From Dermatophagoides farinae (Eukaryota; Arthropoda; Arachnida; Sarcoptiformes; Pyroglyphidae), in assembly GCF_024713945.1 (NCBI RefSeq), contig NC_134684.1, positions 474,001 through 538,000 of the forward strand: a stretch of 64,000 nt of DNA. The letters run 5' to 3'. This document shows positions 10,959 to 22,223 of this stretch, one piece after another (the stretch's first letter is position 1; each line of letters starts with the position of its first letter). The notes beneath the pieces are model-generated. The model was not told the DNA's origin. It saw only the letters and a program-made list of their open reading frames with translations, and did no database searches. The translations under genes were made by a program, and so were the position numbers.

Positions 10959-11894
10959 TTATTTTGATACGAGCATAAATCCCGTATCGCTAACAACAAT
11001 CGAACCAGTCATATTACGTGCATCATCCGACGCAAGAAAAGAAGCTAAATTAGCAATTTCAACAGGTTGTGGTAGGAATTTCAATAACGTTAAGTTTTGT
11101 CTTAAATGAGGTTCATGTTCTGCATTAGCTTCCTTTGTCATTCCAAATGAACGATAAAGATGTGTGACAACAGGTCCTGGGCTAAATTGGTACACAAAAA
11201 ACAGAATATCATTCTATAATGAAAATCAAATTAAAATATTGAGTACATACTTGATCGAATTGACTCGAATTCCTTTGGGCGCCAATTCTTGTGCCAATGA
11301 TTTTGTTACCATATCCAATGCTGCTTTCGATGAACTATAAATCAATCCATACTATTATTAGAATAAACATTGTCAAACATTGTCATTCATCAGAGATCAA
11401 TAAAAAATGATTACCGGAACCATAGAAGAAGCACTTGAAATGTTGATTATATTACCTTTGGTTTTTTCCAAATGTGGTACAGCTAATTGTGTCAACTGGA
11501 TAATAGCACGAACATTTACTGCATAAACTTCATCATAACCTTCTAGCAGTTTTTCATCACTGAGATCACGATGTGGTGTAGAACCACCAGCACTATTGAC
11601 AAGAAAATCTAATCGTCCAAATTTCGAAATAGTTTCATCAATCAATTTCGATGGTAATGATTGATCCAAAAGATTGCCAACAATTTGTAATGGTTTATTG
11701 CCAGTTTCATCTTCAATTTGTTTAGCAACCGATTCCAGTGCATCAGCGTCACGACCAGTAATTGTTACTTGGGCACCAAATTGTGCCATTTGTAATGCTA
11801 TTGCCGCACCGATTCCAGAACTAGAGCCTGTAACGATAGCAACTTTACCGCTGAAATTGTATTTTTTTCCACTTGTTGTTGCTGTTGAAGACAT
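10959..11894 (-). CDS. Classical short-chain dehydrogenase/reductase (SDR)
   Basis: Exons 11894-11415, 11351-11251 and 11181-10959 join in phase to 267 aa, a normal size for a classical SDR. Landmarks: the TGSSSGIG cofactor loop, NSAGG (the usual NNAG has Ser at the second position), a catalytic Ser in NIINISS, YSSSK (YxxxK) and NPGPV. The first ATG in frame is 11894. The first donor reads GTAATC, weaker than most in this window. It should be an NAD(P)-dependent oxidoreductase acting on a small carbonyl or hydroxyl substrate. The neighbour at 12352-13293 has identical intron positions and is a tandem paralogue. The 3' end was also copied to 6896-7293. Confidence 0.9.
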
Positions 11895-12351
11895 GTTTCG
11901 TTCTGTTTTGTTTGATGATTGATGACTTGTCAAATTGTCGTTTGTTTTTCTTAGATAGCCTATAGAATATCATTCATCTATTTATATATCACTGTAAATC
12001 ATCATCATCATTCGCATCAATCATTATCAATGGAAACTATTTTTGAAACTCAAAAACAAACTGCAGTTGTTGTTGTTGTTGTTTTATCATATGACCATCA
12101 CATTGCATTTTTTGCATTCATGCTCATTATATGCCTACCATCCATACATTTGTGTGCAATTTGTTAGATATAAAAATGTTCTGTCGATAAATTATGAATT
12201 GAAAATATTTTTTTACTTTTTTGCAAGTACTGATAAATAGACGAAAAAATTCAAAAAAAAGACACCAAATTCTGTTTCATTATAAAATCGATTTATTTTT
12301 TTCTGTTTTGAATTGTGATATATAATCATGATGATAATCAAGAGAAAAAAA
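11895..12351. other. Intergenic, between two same-strand SDR genes
   Basis: Contains the 5' flank of the SDR at 10959-11894 and the 3' flank of the SDR at 12352-13293. A TATA-like TTTATATATC lies on the plus strand near 11980. I see AT-rich sequence with short TTG repeats and no further gene. Confidence 0.4.
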
Positions 12352-13293
12352 TTAATATGGTTTCATCAATAAAGATCCACCATCTGTAACAATAATCGAT
12401 CCGGTAATATTTCGTGCATCATCCGAAGCTAAAAACATGGCCAGTTTAGCAATTTCTATTGGTTGTGGTACAAATTTCAATATTGTACGTTCTTTAATTT
12501 GATCTTCAAGATCGGCCAAAATCGTTTCAGGCATACCCACGGATCGACCATAGCGTGTAGTTACAGATCCTGGACTAGATATGAGAAACAAAAAAAAACA
12601 AAGATTCAAATAAATCAAATTATTACAACATACAAACATATAAATACCTAATCGAATTGACTCGAATGCCTTTCTCGCCAAGTTCTTGTGCCGATGTTTT
12701 TGTTATCATATCGATGGCTGCTTTCGATGAACTATACAAAATGGAATGCTTGAGAAAATTTACATACAGAATTAATAAAAGACAGTGAAAGAAATTCATT
12801 CGATTTTTCTTTTAAAACTTACCGGTCTCAATGCTGCTACACTTGAAATATTGATTATATTACCATTAGTTATTTCCAGATAAGGTGCAGCCAATTGTGT
12901 CAGATGAATCACTGCACGAACATTTAGGCCATAAACTTGATCAAATCCATGCATTAGATTTTCATTGTATAAACTATCATATGGTGAACCACCACCAGCA
13001 TTGTTTATGAGAAAATCTAATCGTCCAAATTTCGAAATTGTTTCATCAATCAATCGGCGTGGTAATGATTGATCAAGAAGATCGCCAACAATTTTTAATG
13101 GCTCATTACCAGTTTCATCTTTAATTTGTTTGGCCACTTTTTCTAATGTACACGATTCACGACCTGTGATTGTCACACGAGCACCAAATCTAGCAAATTG
13201 TAATGCAATACTTTCACCAATACCAGAATTAGATCCAGTAATCAATGCAACTTTGCCAGTAAAATTATATTTTCGATTATCTGATAAAGACAT
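12352..13293 (-). CDS. Classical short-chain dehydrogenase/reductase, tandem paralogue
   Basis: Exons 13293-12823, 12748-12648 and 12574-12352 join to 264 aa. The middle and last exons have exactly the lengths (101 and 223 nt) seen in the neighbouring SDR. Motifs: TGSNSGIG, the canonical [17 protein letters not shown] and SPGSV. The protein ends in DGGSLLMKPY. The start was taken at MSLSDNRKYNF because upstream in-frame residues are hydrophobic and Ile-rich and not conserved in the paralogue. Probably a cytosolic NAD(P)H oxidoreductase; substrate unknown. Together with the P450s and the FMO it makes up a xenobiotic-metabolism block. Confidence 0.9.
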
Positions 13294-13581
13294 GATGACG
13301 TTGATGATTATGATGATGCTGATGATATGGCACGTGGTATCAGATGTGATCAAAAATTCTTGAAAAATTTTGACAATAAAAAAAAAATTTTCCCAGAAAA
13401 ATCTTGTCTTGATTTGTTCAATTACAAATGCAAAGTTAAAAACTAGTTTTCAGATTTTTCGACCTTCAAGGACAAACACTATCGATTCGAAGCGAAAATG
13501 AAGCATTAAAAAGTAAATAATTTATGGTTTTTTTTCAGTGTATTTATTATTTTTTTATTATTATTTTCTTTTCAAATTTTT

Positions 13582-14666
13582 CTAATAACAAATTTGTTGT
13601 CGTGTATCAATGACGGCGCCACCACCACCACGAAACCAACGTGTTTGTATTAAATCAGTAATTTTGATACGATTATTATTATCTGGATCAAGCATTGCAC
13701 GAATCAATTGTTTAAGATCATCGGATATATTGCGTTCATAACGTGTACGAAATTTCCAATCACGATTTAGCTGTTTTTGTAACATTTCTTGATAATCAAC
13801 AAACATAAATGGCAATGTATCGTTGGTCATAATGAATAAACAAACACCAAGGCTCCAAATATCATATGCTAATGGATTGTATGGTATTCTTGGATGAAAA
13901 AGAATGAGTAATTCAATTGAATCAATTGACATTGGAATTTGAATATTTACCCTTGTAAAATTTCTGGTGAAAAATATGGTGGTGTGCCACACCAATCCGT
14001 CACTAAACGTCTACCATCCCATATGACTGATAGGCTAAAATCGGAAATTTTTGGCTGTCCATATTTATTGATCAAGATATTCTCTAATTTTAAATCACGA
14101 TGTGCTATGAATTTTTGATGCATATAATCAACACCAAAAAATACTCCTTTAAATAGTCGTCGAGCACGATCATCGGATATGGGTCCATTTTTTTTAAGCA
14201 AATCAGCAAACGTTCCAGCATCTACCAGTTCCATAACCATTATATAAGCTAAACTTGTATTGAATGCTTCATAAAAATGGACAATATTTTCATGTGATAA
14301 TTCCCGTATAACATAGATTTCATTACGAAGACAAACATCTTTATAATGTCGAGAACATTTATCCAATTCAATCAATTTTATGGCAACATCACATGATTGC
14401 CGAAGATCTTTTGCTCGAAATACATGTGCATACGAACCGGAACCAATAATGTTTCTTAACCGATATCCTTTGTCTAGTAATTCTCTTTGATGATCATTAC
14501 GTAATTGATTACTTTTACGATATTCTAATGCCTGGTCAATTTCTTGTTGTATACCTTGTTTTGGGTCCAATTTTGATATTTTTATATCGCGATTATTTGT
14601 ACGAAAATAACGTAAACGTGTTGTTTCCAGATTCAATTGCACGTGTTTTATTTGAATGTTCAACAT
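13582..14666 (-). CDS. Ser/Thr protein kinase, testis-specific kinase (TSSK)-like
   Basis: Exons 14666-13951 and 13888-13582 join to 340 aa. After an extension of about 65 residues the kinase domain shows the glycine loop GSGSYAHV, VAIK, HRDLKLEN, WCGTPPYFSPE and QGIPYNPLAYDIWSLG. The QGIPY(N/D)P-YD-WSLG segment is characteristic of the TSSK branch of the CAMK group, whose members act in spermatogenesis. The magnesium-binding DFG reads DFS, so the Asp is kept and the Gly is changed. The protein stops soon after the kinase domain, as TSSKs do. TSSK assignment is by motif resemblance; another small CAMK-like kinase is possible. Confidence 0.85.
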
Positions 14667-14821
14667 CTTTTGACATCATTATTTGATTGATTGATTGATT
14701 GTCAAGCGAATTATTTTTTATTTTATTTTATTTTTTTTCACAAACACAATTTGAATATTTGAGCATAATCATCAAATTAAATATTTGAAATTTCGATTGT
14801 TTAATTAATGAAATTATTTAG

Positions 14822-15538
14822 TTATTGATTCAATAATTGGAAAAATTCATTTTCCATAACTTTATTCCACATTTCATAACCTTTTTCTGTTAGATGAAGA
14901 TGATCTTCTATGTAAAGTTCATCCACAACTTTACCACGGCTATGTTCAAAACTATTGGTTACATCTAGATAAAAAACGTGTGAATTATCATGATAATTTT
15001 GGATAATTCGATTAATAGCGGCTACATTTTTGTCCATAATATCACCACCACGTGGAAAAACACTCAACAGTAATATTTTTGATCGATTCATTTTTGTTTG
15101 TAATTCATTCAGAATTACTTTGATACCTTTAGCAATATCTGTGGCTGTATTACAATGAATATTATTCGTACCAATCATCAATACAATAACTGATGGTTGA
15201 ATATTGTCAAATTCACCATTCTCGATACGCCATAAAACATGTTCAGTACGATCACCACCAATACCATAATTGAATGCATTACATGTCTTGTAGAATTGTT
15301 CCCAAACTTTATGGCCATTATAAAGCCATCCTTCAGTGATGGAATCACCGAGGAATATGGCACGAATTTTTGGACCATATTCATGAGTTTGATTCAATAG
15401 ACGTTCATGTTTTTTTTCAGTACCTTTATGTTTTTCAGCTTTCCATGGAATACCGCATTGAACCACATCGGCAGCAACGATGATGATGATGATATTAATG
15501 GCCAGAATAAACATTCGGTTTTCTGTCGTTGGATACAT
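14822..15538 (-). CDS. Secreted SGNH/GDSL hydrolase, PAF-acetylhydrolase 1B-like
   Basis: A single exon of 238 aa from the first ATG at 15538. A hydrophobic signal peptide (MFILAINIIIIIVAADVV) precedes the domain. Motifs in order: FLGDSITEG with the nucleophile Ser, YGIGGDRTEHVLWR, MIGTNNI and DHLHLT with the catalytic Asp and His. The GGDRTEHVLWR block is the mark of the PAF-acetylhydrolase 1B beta/gamma subunit family. That family is normally cytosolic; this one looks secreted or lysosomal and carries N-glycosylation sequons. It likely hydrolyses an acetyl or short acyl ester, perhaps during digestion. Confidence 0.88.
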   Translation of the reverse strand: MYPTTENRMFILAINIIIIIVAADVVQCGIPWKAEKHKGTEKKHERLLNQTHEYGPKIRAIFLGDSITEGWLYNGHKVWEQFYKTCNAFNYGIGGDRTEHVLWRIENGEFDNIQPSVIVLMIGTNNIHCNTATDIAKGIKVILNELQTKMNRSKILLLSVFPRGGDIMDKNVAAINRIIQNYHDNSHVFYLDVTNSFEHSRGKVVDELYIEDHLHLTEKGYEMWNKVMENEFFQLLNQ

Positions 15539-17451
15539 TTTTTTTCGATTTGTATATGACAATGTAATTTTATATTTTTTTTTTACGTGTCACGTCTAAT
15601 TTTTTTTTCATTTTCGATTTTCAAGAGTTTTGTTTATCCACTTGTCATGTAAAGTGTGTTTGTGTTGTCATGGATTAATGTTGATAAATTGATTGATTGA
15701 TCCTCTTTCGTTTTCATGATTGATAATTTTTTTTTCTAAGGAAATTAAATAATTTGCTTGTTGTTCTCCTGCTGTTATTCACAAATGATGAAAATTTCAA
15801 TTTTCCAATACAGAAAATTATCTTAAATTTCACCAAAATTTTTGCCAACAACCACTATGAATCCATTAATAATTCCATTATTATTAATCATGATTATCAT
15901 CTTGTTAGTCAGTGTTGTATTGATGTTAACCAATCGATTTGATTTTATTTATCAATGATGATGATGAACAATGATGGTGCTTTACATTTTTGTTATCATC
16001 AAAAAAAAAAAAAAAAAAAATTTCACAACATTGTGCAACAAAAAGACATTCTGAAAATAAAATAGGCCATCAGGTTAAACTTTGAACAATGACAACAACA
16101 ACAACAAAAAGAAAAAGAAAGAAAGAAAACTTTACTTTTTTTTCTCCACTTCTGTTGTGTCCGGTTTGCCCACAACTGCGAACAAAAATAGCAGCAAAAC
16201 CTGGTAAGGCAAAAGAAAGAGATGATGAACATTTTTTTTCATCTGAACGAAAAAAAAAACTTGTTCAACAACGTTTGTTTGTGCTGTGAAAAATGATTGA
16301 ACACTATCTGAAATTATAAGAGAATAGATAAAATAGAAAATCTTAAAATAGCATCGTACGCAAATAGGAATTTTGATTGAAAACTTTCTTCTTCTTTTTC
16401 TTTTCGTTGTTGTTGACCGATTGCTTGGATGAAAATGGCCATTTGAAATTTGGGAAAAATCCCCAAATTCTAAAGAATTTTAAATCTGATAATTCATCGG
16501 ACATTTCCTTTTTTAGATAAAAAAAAATTTATTAACTTTTGGGTTTTTTTCCAATTAACTAGTCTATTCCTTTGTATGAATGTGTAATCGACAATTTTTC
16601 TTTTTTTTTTTTTTTTTGCTTATCCATCAATATTGATGATTATTCGATCGGTATGCAATCATCAATCAGACAATTGTTAATTGTGAACATGGCAATCATC
16701 ATCATAACACACAAAAAAAAAGAAAAGAAAATCCAGTACTGAAAACTGTATGTGAATGGCGGAACAACTTCTATTTTTTTCGTCGAATAAAAAAACCTTT
16801 TTCTCTTTTTTTTTCTAACCCGAAAACAATAGAAAAATCCATCTATTGTCCATTACCATGTCTTACTCTCTTTCATTTTTCCACCATCTCCGGGTTTGTT
16901 CAAAAAAAAAACTTTGAAAAAGTATTCAAATCATCATCATCACATTGACATCATCGTCGTCAGAGAATGTTGACGACAACAACAACAACAACCAAAAAAA
17001 CTACATGAATAATTGATTAGCAATAAGAAATTTATTTGAAAAAAAAATTATTCATCAAACTTATTGAACCGATTGCTATTTTTTCGTTCAAATCAAATTA
17101 TATGGTGTGGTATAGGAGAAAAAAAATTTTTTTTTTTTGCCTCCAAAAAAATGTTTTTTCTGCAATGATTAATGTTGTTGTTGTTGTTGCTGGTTATTGG
17201 TTATCGATTAAAAAACACTAATAGTTCATTGTGTTTTTTTTTTCGTCACAAGTTTAGATGCTTGCCATATGCTTAAATTAATTTTCTCTTTCAAAATCAT
17301 CATCATCATTTTTTTTTTATTTAAAACATTCGACTTTTTAAGCTCAATGATTATATGTTGATTTTTTCTTGTAATAAAAAATTATTTATTCTCATCATCA
17401 AATTGAATCTTGTGATTGTGTGTGTTTAAAATTTTTTTTTAACAGAAGAAA
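15539..17451. other. Intergenic, divergent 5' flanks of the SGNH and FMO genes
   Basis: About 1.9 kb of AT-rich sequence with poly-A/T runs (for example an A run near 16003-16020), AAC and CAT repeats and no convincing gene. A pyrimidine tract ending in AACAG lies at 17431-17445, just before the FMO start codon, and may be the acceptor of a 5' UTR intron. Confidence 0.4.
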
Positions 17452-20400
17452 ATGTCTGGTAAACGAATTGCCATCATTGGAGCCGGAGCAACCGGTATGA
17501 CATCGGTGAAAGCGTGTTTGGAACAAGAATTACAACCAATTGTTTTTGAAAAAACCAATTATACCGGTGGTTTATGGCGTTATAAAGAAAATGTCGATGA
17601 AAATGGTATTGCATCGGTAATGAAATCAACAATTATTAATTCAAGTAAAGAAATGTCAGCATTTTCCGATTTTCCACCGCCAGATGATTATCCGAATTAT
17701 ATGCATAATACAAAAATGGTAAGTTTTTTTTTCATTTCAAAACAATTTGAATCCCTTATTAACAAATAGCGAATCAACAGGTTGCTTATTTTGATTTGTA
17801 TGCGGAAAAATTCAATTTCAACAAATATGTTCGATTTCGTCATGAAGTATTGGCATTAGAATTAGCCGATGATTATGAACAAACTGGTCGTTGGAAACTT
17901 CGTGCACGTAATCTTGATACAATGGAAATATTTGAAGATATCTATGATGGCGTAATGGTTTGTACCGGTCATCATGGTACCATATCGATGCCCATGTTTC
18001 CCGGCCAAGAACAATTTAAAGGTCGTATTATTCATACACATTCATTGAAACATTCGAAAGGATTTGATGATGAAAATGTTGTCGTCGTTGGAATCGGTAA
18101 TTCAGGTGGTGACGCTGCCGTTGAATTATCATATGTAGCCAAACAGGTAAGTTGTTTTCCTGTTTTTTTTGCTAATGAGAGAGTAAACCAAAATAAATGT
18201 TGGTTGAGAAAAAATTTATGATGAATAAAATCAGATGAAAGATAGATTTGTCGTATGATTGTATAGATGATTTAAGTGATTCATTATCAAAGTTTAAATG
18301 ATGAAAAAAAAAATTTTTTTTGTCCAAAAATCAATCACCAATCATATTTTTTATCGCACGTTTCTGTGTTTGAGAAAATAAAATCGTCAAGAAAAAAATT
18401 GTCACTATCTTTACTAATTTTAGCTTACGTTTAGTCCTTAGACATGTACTTTCTTTTGTACAATTGTCACATTTGTTAACGGATTTATTCGTACCAAATA
18501 ACGATGTTGATGTTGATTTTGATGACGGTGATTTACTCGTCGATCCTATTCGATTACCAAATTTATCGCCACCAAAACGACCGGCTGATAGATCATTATC
18601 ATAGCCGGATGATCGATTATATGATTCATATTTAGTCATTTTGTAAGTGTGTTCACCAGGAAATGAGCTAAAAAACAAAATATTGAAAAAAACAATTTAG
18701 TATTATTTAGAGCATGATTTTGCCGTATTTTCAATTAAAAATCTGTCGATTTGTTGTAACCAATTTGTTCGAACGCCAAAAAGAAACTACATACCTGAAT
18801 TTTCCTTGAACAATTGAACAGATAATTATTATGATGATTATGAATGTGATCCAAATATATTTGAAAGTAAACACTTCAAAAAAAGGTAAATTCAAGTTTT
18901 GTGATGATGATAATGATCAACAAAAGTTAATGAAGATGTTGTAGATAGACAGATGATGATGTTGAGCAAACACAATTTTTTTTTTAATTTAAGTTTCTCA
19001 TATTTCGTAATATACCTTGGTATACGATAAAAAAAAAGATGTGAAAATTGTTAATTTTGAACAACAACAAAAACAAACACATAAAGCAGCCACACACACA
19101 CACACAGACAAAATATTCGTACATTCACAATATACATGCATGCTTCGAAGAAAAAACAAAAACGTTCGACAAGTCACGTAGGCCATGGCTCTTTTTTTTA
19201 TGGTGCGCTTTGCGCTCTTTTATTGTTTGTTCATTCGTTCATCATCATCATTTCATTTATATTTAGCGATTTTTTTTCAAGTCAATGTGCTACTCACCAT
19301 TGATATATACTCTGGTCCTGTTTAACAAAAAAAATGGGCCAGATTCGCGCCAAATTTAATAAATTTAAAATGTTCATCTTAGCCTCGCGAATACAAGATG
19401 TCGCTTTGTGGTTTTTTTTTAAATTATATTGTTTCCTTTTTTTATCGATAAAATAGGTCTATCTTTCTACACGTACCGGATCATGGATATTTAATCGTGT
19501 TGGTCCGAATGGACAACCATTTGATCAGCTAATGCATCGTCGAATTGTCAATGAATTTTTTCGACGTATACCATATTCACTTACATGTTCAGTACTGGAA
19601 CTGCAGCTTAATTCTACTTTTAATCATGAAGATTATCAATTGAAACCTAAACATCGTGTTCTTTCACAACATATTATGGTCAATGATACTTTACCTAATC
19701 GAATTTTGTCTGGAACGGTTAAAGTAAAAAGCGATATCGATCATTTTACTGAAAATGGTGTCGTATTCAAAGGTATGATTTCTGATGATATTGATAATGA
19801 ATTCGAATTCTATATAATTGTGGTACAATAGGTGAAAACAAAGGAACACCTTGCGATACTGTGATCATGGCGACTGGATATAAAGTTCATTTTCCATTTA
19901 TATCGGAAACATTGATTCCTGTTTATAAAAACCAAGTACGTCTCTATAAATATCAATTTGCTCCACATTTGAAACATCCACATACATTGACATTTATATC
20001 GTTGGCACAACCGATCGGAGCATTGTTACCGATTGGAGAACTACAAGCACGATGGTTTTCATTATTAATGGCCGGTAAACTTAAATTACCTGATCGAGAA
20101 ACAATGGAACGTGATTGTGATGCTAAAGTGGAATATAATAAACGTTTCTATGAATCTGAACGACATACCATTCAATGTGATTGGATTAATTTTATGGATG
20201 AAATATCCGAACAAGTAGGCTGTATGCCACCTGTATGGAAATATCTTTTTACGGATTTTAAATTATTCATAAGCATGATGTTTGGTCCATGTGTTCCATA
20301 TCAATATCGATTGGTGGGGCCAAATTCATGGCCAGGAGCACGTGAAGCCATATTGACGGCTACAAAACGTATTCAAGCACCATTGAAAACAAATTTAGCA

Positions 20401-20523
20401 ATCAAACGACAATCAGATTGTGGACGATTTTTGAAAAATTTAAGCCTTGTACATTTGCTTATATTGTTGGCATTTGTTGCTATATTCTCTTTTATCATTG
20501 TTACGCTGAATGCTTTGTTTTAA
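17452..20523 (+). CDS. Flavin-containing monooxygenase
   Basis: Exons 17452-17718, 17781-18146, 19457-19772 and 19832-20523 join in phase to 546 aa, close to the usual 530-560. Motifs in order: the FAD site GAGATG near the N-terminus, the FMO-type F-G-x-x-x-H segment (FKGRIIHTHSLKH), the NADPH site GIGNSGGD, the ATGY motif (MATGYKVHF) and a C-terminal ER membrane anchor (LLILLAFVAIFSFIIV). It should oxygenate soft nucleophiles (N, S) of xenobiotics at the ER, alongside the nearby P450s. The third intron is unusually large for this window (1310 bp) and holds an opposite-strand open frame. A 721-bp piece over exon 2 and this intron has been copied to 7293-8013. Confidence 0.93.
18331..18639 (-). 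CDS. Possible nested gene in FMO intron 3, one-TM protein (uncertain)
   Basis: An open frame runs antisense within the FMO intron. An acceptor at 18668-18669 precedes an ATG at 18639. Across a plausible intron (donor at 18794) the upstream frame stays open in phase and encodes a membrane segment (YIWITFIIIIIIICSIV) followed by QGKFSSFPGEHTYKMTKYES. Downstream is a Ser/Thr/Gly-rich segment and KCDNCTKESTC. A good donor (GTAAGC near 18424) could end the exon earlier than the stop at 18331, so the true C-terminus is unclear. A start exon was not found with certainty. No family was recognised. It may be a small membrane protein or a chance frame. Confidence 0.35.
   Translation of the reverse strand: MTKYESYNRSSGYDNDLSAGRFGGDKFGNRIGSTSKSPSSKSTSTSLFGTNKSVNKCDNCTKESTCLRTKRKLKLVKIVTIFFLTILFSQTQKRAIKNMIGD
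19344..19354 (-). promoter_or_regulatory. E2F-like site inside FMO intron 3
   Basis: On the minus strand the bases read TTTGGCGCGAA, matching the palindromic E2F/DP consensus. It lies in the only GC-rich spot of the intron. About 45 bp further in the minus direction are a TATATATC and an ATG followed at once by a GTGAGT donor (19298-19300). The site could belong to a promoter for the nested antisense gene. Function is inferred from sequence alone. Confidence 0.4.
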
Positions 20524-20644
20524 ATTAATGTTATTGTTTTTAACTTTCTCAACTTCATCATCAACATATAGGATTATAAATACATCATTTATTGGTGAAT
20601 GATAAAATATTAAAGATTATCATTATCATTACATTTATTTATCA

Positions 20645-21823
20645 TCAAGTTGCTGGTTGTTGTTGTTGTTGTAAACGTTTTGCACGCATACGTTTTTGTA
20701 TATAATGAAGACATTCATCAAGAGATTCTATTGGACTATCTTCATAACCATCTTGATTGAAATAAATCATTAATCGTGATACAAGTGCCCATGCTTCTTT
20801 ATCTGTCACATTTCCCGTACCAATTATAGATGTATTAATTTGCGGTGCTGGAATGGGTTGCTTGCTATGAACATTTGCTAATGATGATGATGATGATAAT
20901 CTGTTCATGGATGATGTGTCATTATTTTTGTTGGTAACAATTCCTGAGAAACTAATCTTCGATTCTTTATTCATTTCTGATTCTATCATCGTTGATGATG
21001 ATGATGATGCATCTTCCCGATGATCATGACGGTCAATATTATTACTTGGATGGAGTGAATTTTGATTTTTACCTACAGAACGTTGCAAACTTGCATAGAA
21101 TCGTCTTGATCGTCTATTATTATTGATATTAGCTTTTCGATTCATTTCAATTTGTTTCCATATTTGTAATTTTTTTTGTTTTCGTTCTGATATCTTTTTT
21201 TCTTTACTGTTGTTTTCAGTATTTTCAGAAACAAATTGTTGTTGCTGCTCCTGTTGTTCGATTGTTATTTCATCTAGATGATGAGGGGTGAATTGTTGAT
21301 TGTTATCAGCACAAATAAAATTCACAGAATCCGGTATAGCGACAATTTGAGCCATATATTGATGATTTCCAATTGGTTGTTGTTCATCAAACTTGTCGTC
21401 CATCATTGATCGAAGACGACCTATTGTACGTATGATTTGTGAATCTTTAGGCATTTGTTCATTAACCTCTGGAGGCAATGTTGCTCGATGTGTTGCAATG
21501 ATTGTTTCGGCTGATTCATTTGTAGTTCGAGCACATTCTTTTATGGCGATCATAGTTCGCCGAACTTGCATTTCAACCATATCGGGTGCATGATCATGTT
21601 CATGTTTTATTTTAATATCATCACCATTTTTAAATAAACGACCACGGCAATTTTTTTCAGAACATCGAAACGAATCTGTTATGCCATCACTCAGTTTTCG
21701 ATCATATCGATAATGATAACCATGTGCAATTAAATGAACTCCACCACGTTGTGATTCAACAATATAAACATCATCATCAATAGTTTTTGAATTCGAGTTA
21801 TCATCATTATCGACGTTGTCCAT
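20645..21823 (-). CDS. FLYWCH-type zinc finger protein
   Basis: A single exon of 392 aa. Residues about 20-80 hold one FLYWCH-like finger: GGVHLIAHGYHYRYDRKL, then FRCSEKNCRGRLF and HEHDHAP, giving the C2H2 spacing Cys-x4-Cys...His-x-His. Phe replaces the Trp of the name motif. FLYWCH fingers bind DNA and are also found in host genes derived from Mutator-like transposases; no transposase domain is present here. The remainder is Gln-, Ser- and Asn-rich with a basic stretch (KEKKISERKQKKLQ), and a conserved-looking C-terminus (EAWALVSRLMIYFNQDGYED). A nuclear DNA-binding regulator is the best guess. Confidence 0.75.
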   Translation of the reverse strand: MDNVDNDDNSNSKTIDDDVYIVESQRGGVHLIAHGYHYRYDRKLSDGITDSFRCSEKNCRGRLFKNGDDIKIKHEHDHAPDMVEMQVRRTMIAIKECARTTNESAETIIATHRATLPPEVNEQMPKDSQIIRTIGRLRSMMDDKFDEQQPIGNHQYMAQIVAIPDSVNFICADNNQQFTPHHLDEITIEQQEQQQQFVSENTENNSKEKKISERKQKKLQIWKQIEMNRKANINNNRRSRRFYASLQRSVGKNQNSLHPSNNIDRHDHREDASSSSSTMIESEMNKESKISFSGIVTNKNNDTSSMNRLSSSSSLANVHSKQPIPAPQINTSIIGTGNVTDKEAWALVSRLMIYFNQDGYEDSPIESLDECLHYIQKRMRAKRLQQQQQPAT

Positions 21824-22223
21824 TGGTTACATTGCAAAAATTAATGCTACAATTAATGCAATAAATTAAAAAATTAATTCAATCGGGTCGTACTGCCGCC
21901 AAAAATAAATTTTATGTTGAAATTTTCAAAGAAAAAAAAATCGCGAAAAATCTTTAACCCAAAATACGTATGTATTTCCAATACATGTGGCTAACAAAAC
22001 ATTAGCTCACAAAAACAATCGCTCAAAATGTAACCCAAAGCCTATTTGGATGAAAATAGTAAGTAGCTAAAAATAGCAAAAAAAAAAGCGCGCGCATATA
22101 CTGAATTTTATTCAAGTTCAAATATTGAAACGTTGTGTAAATGATTTAAAAATGACACATTCACAATAATTCAATCGAAAGCCTGATGTTTTGCTCAAAA
22201 ATTCAATTTTCAATTCACAAATC
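21824..22223. other. Intergenic, divergent promoter region
   Basis: About 400 bp between the start codons of the FLYWCH gene (minus) and the CNRIP1-like gene (plus). It is AT-rich with a short alternating GCGCGCGC near 22088-22095 and no open frame. It probably holds both promoters. Confidence 0.4.

Noticed and set aside
20645-21823. FLYWCH protein as a Mutator-like transposase
   Set aside because: Only the zinc finger is present; no DDE catalytic region, terminal repeats or target-site duplication were seen.
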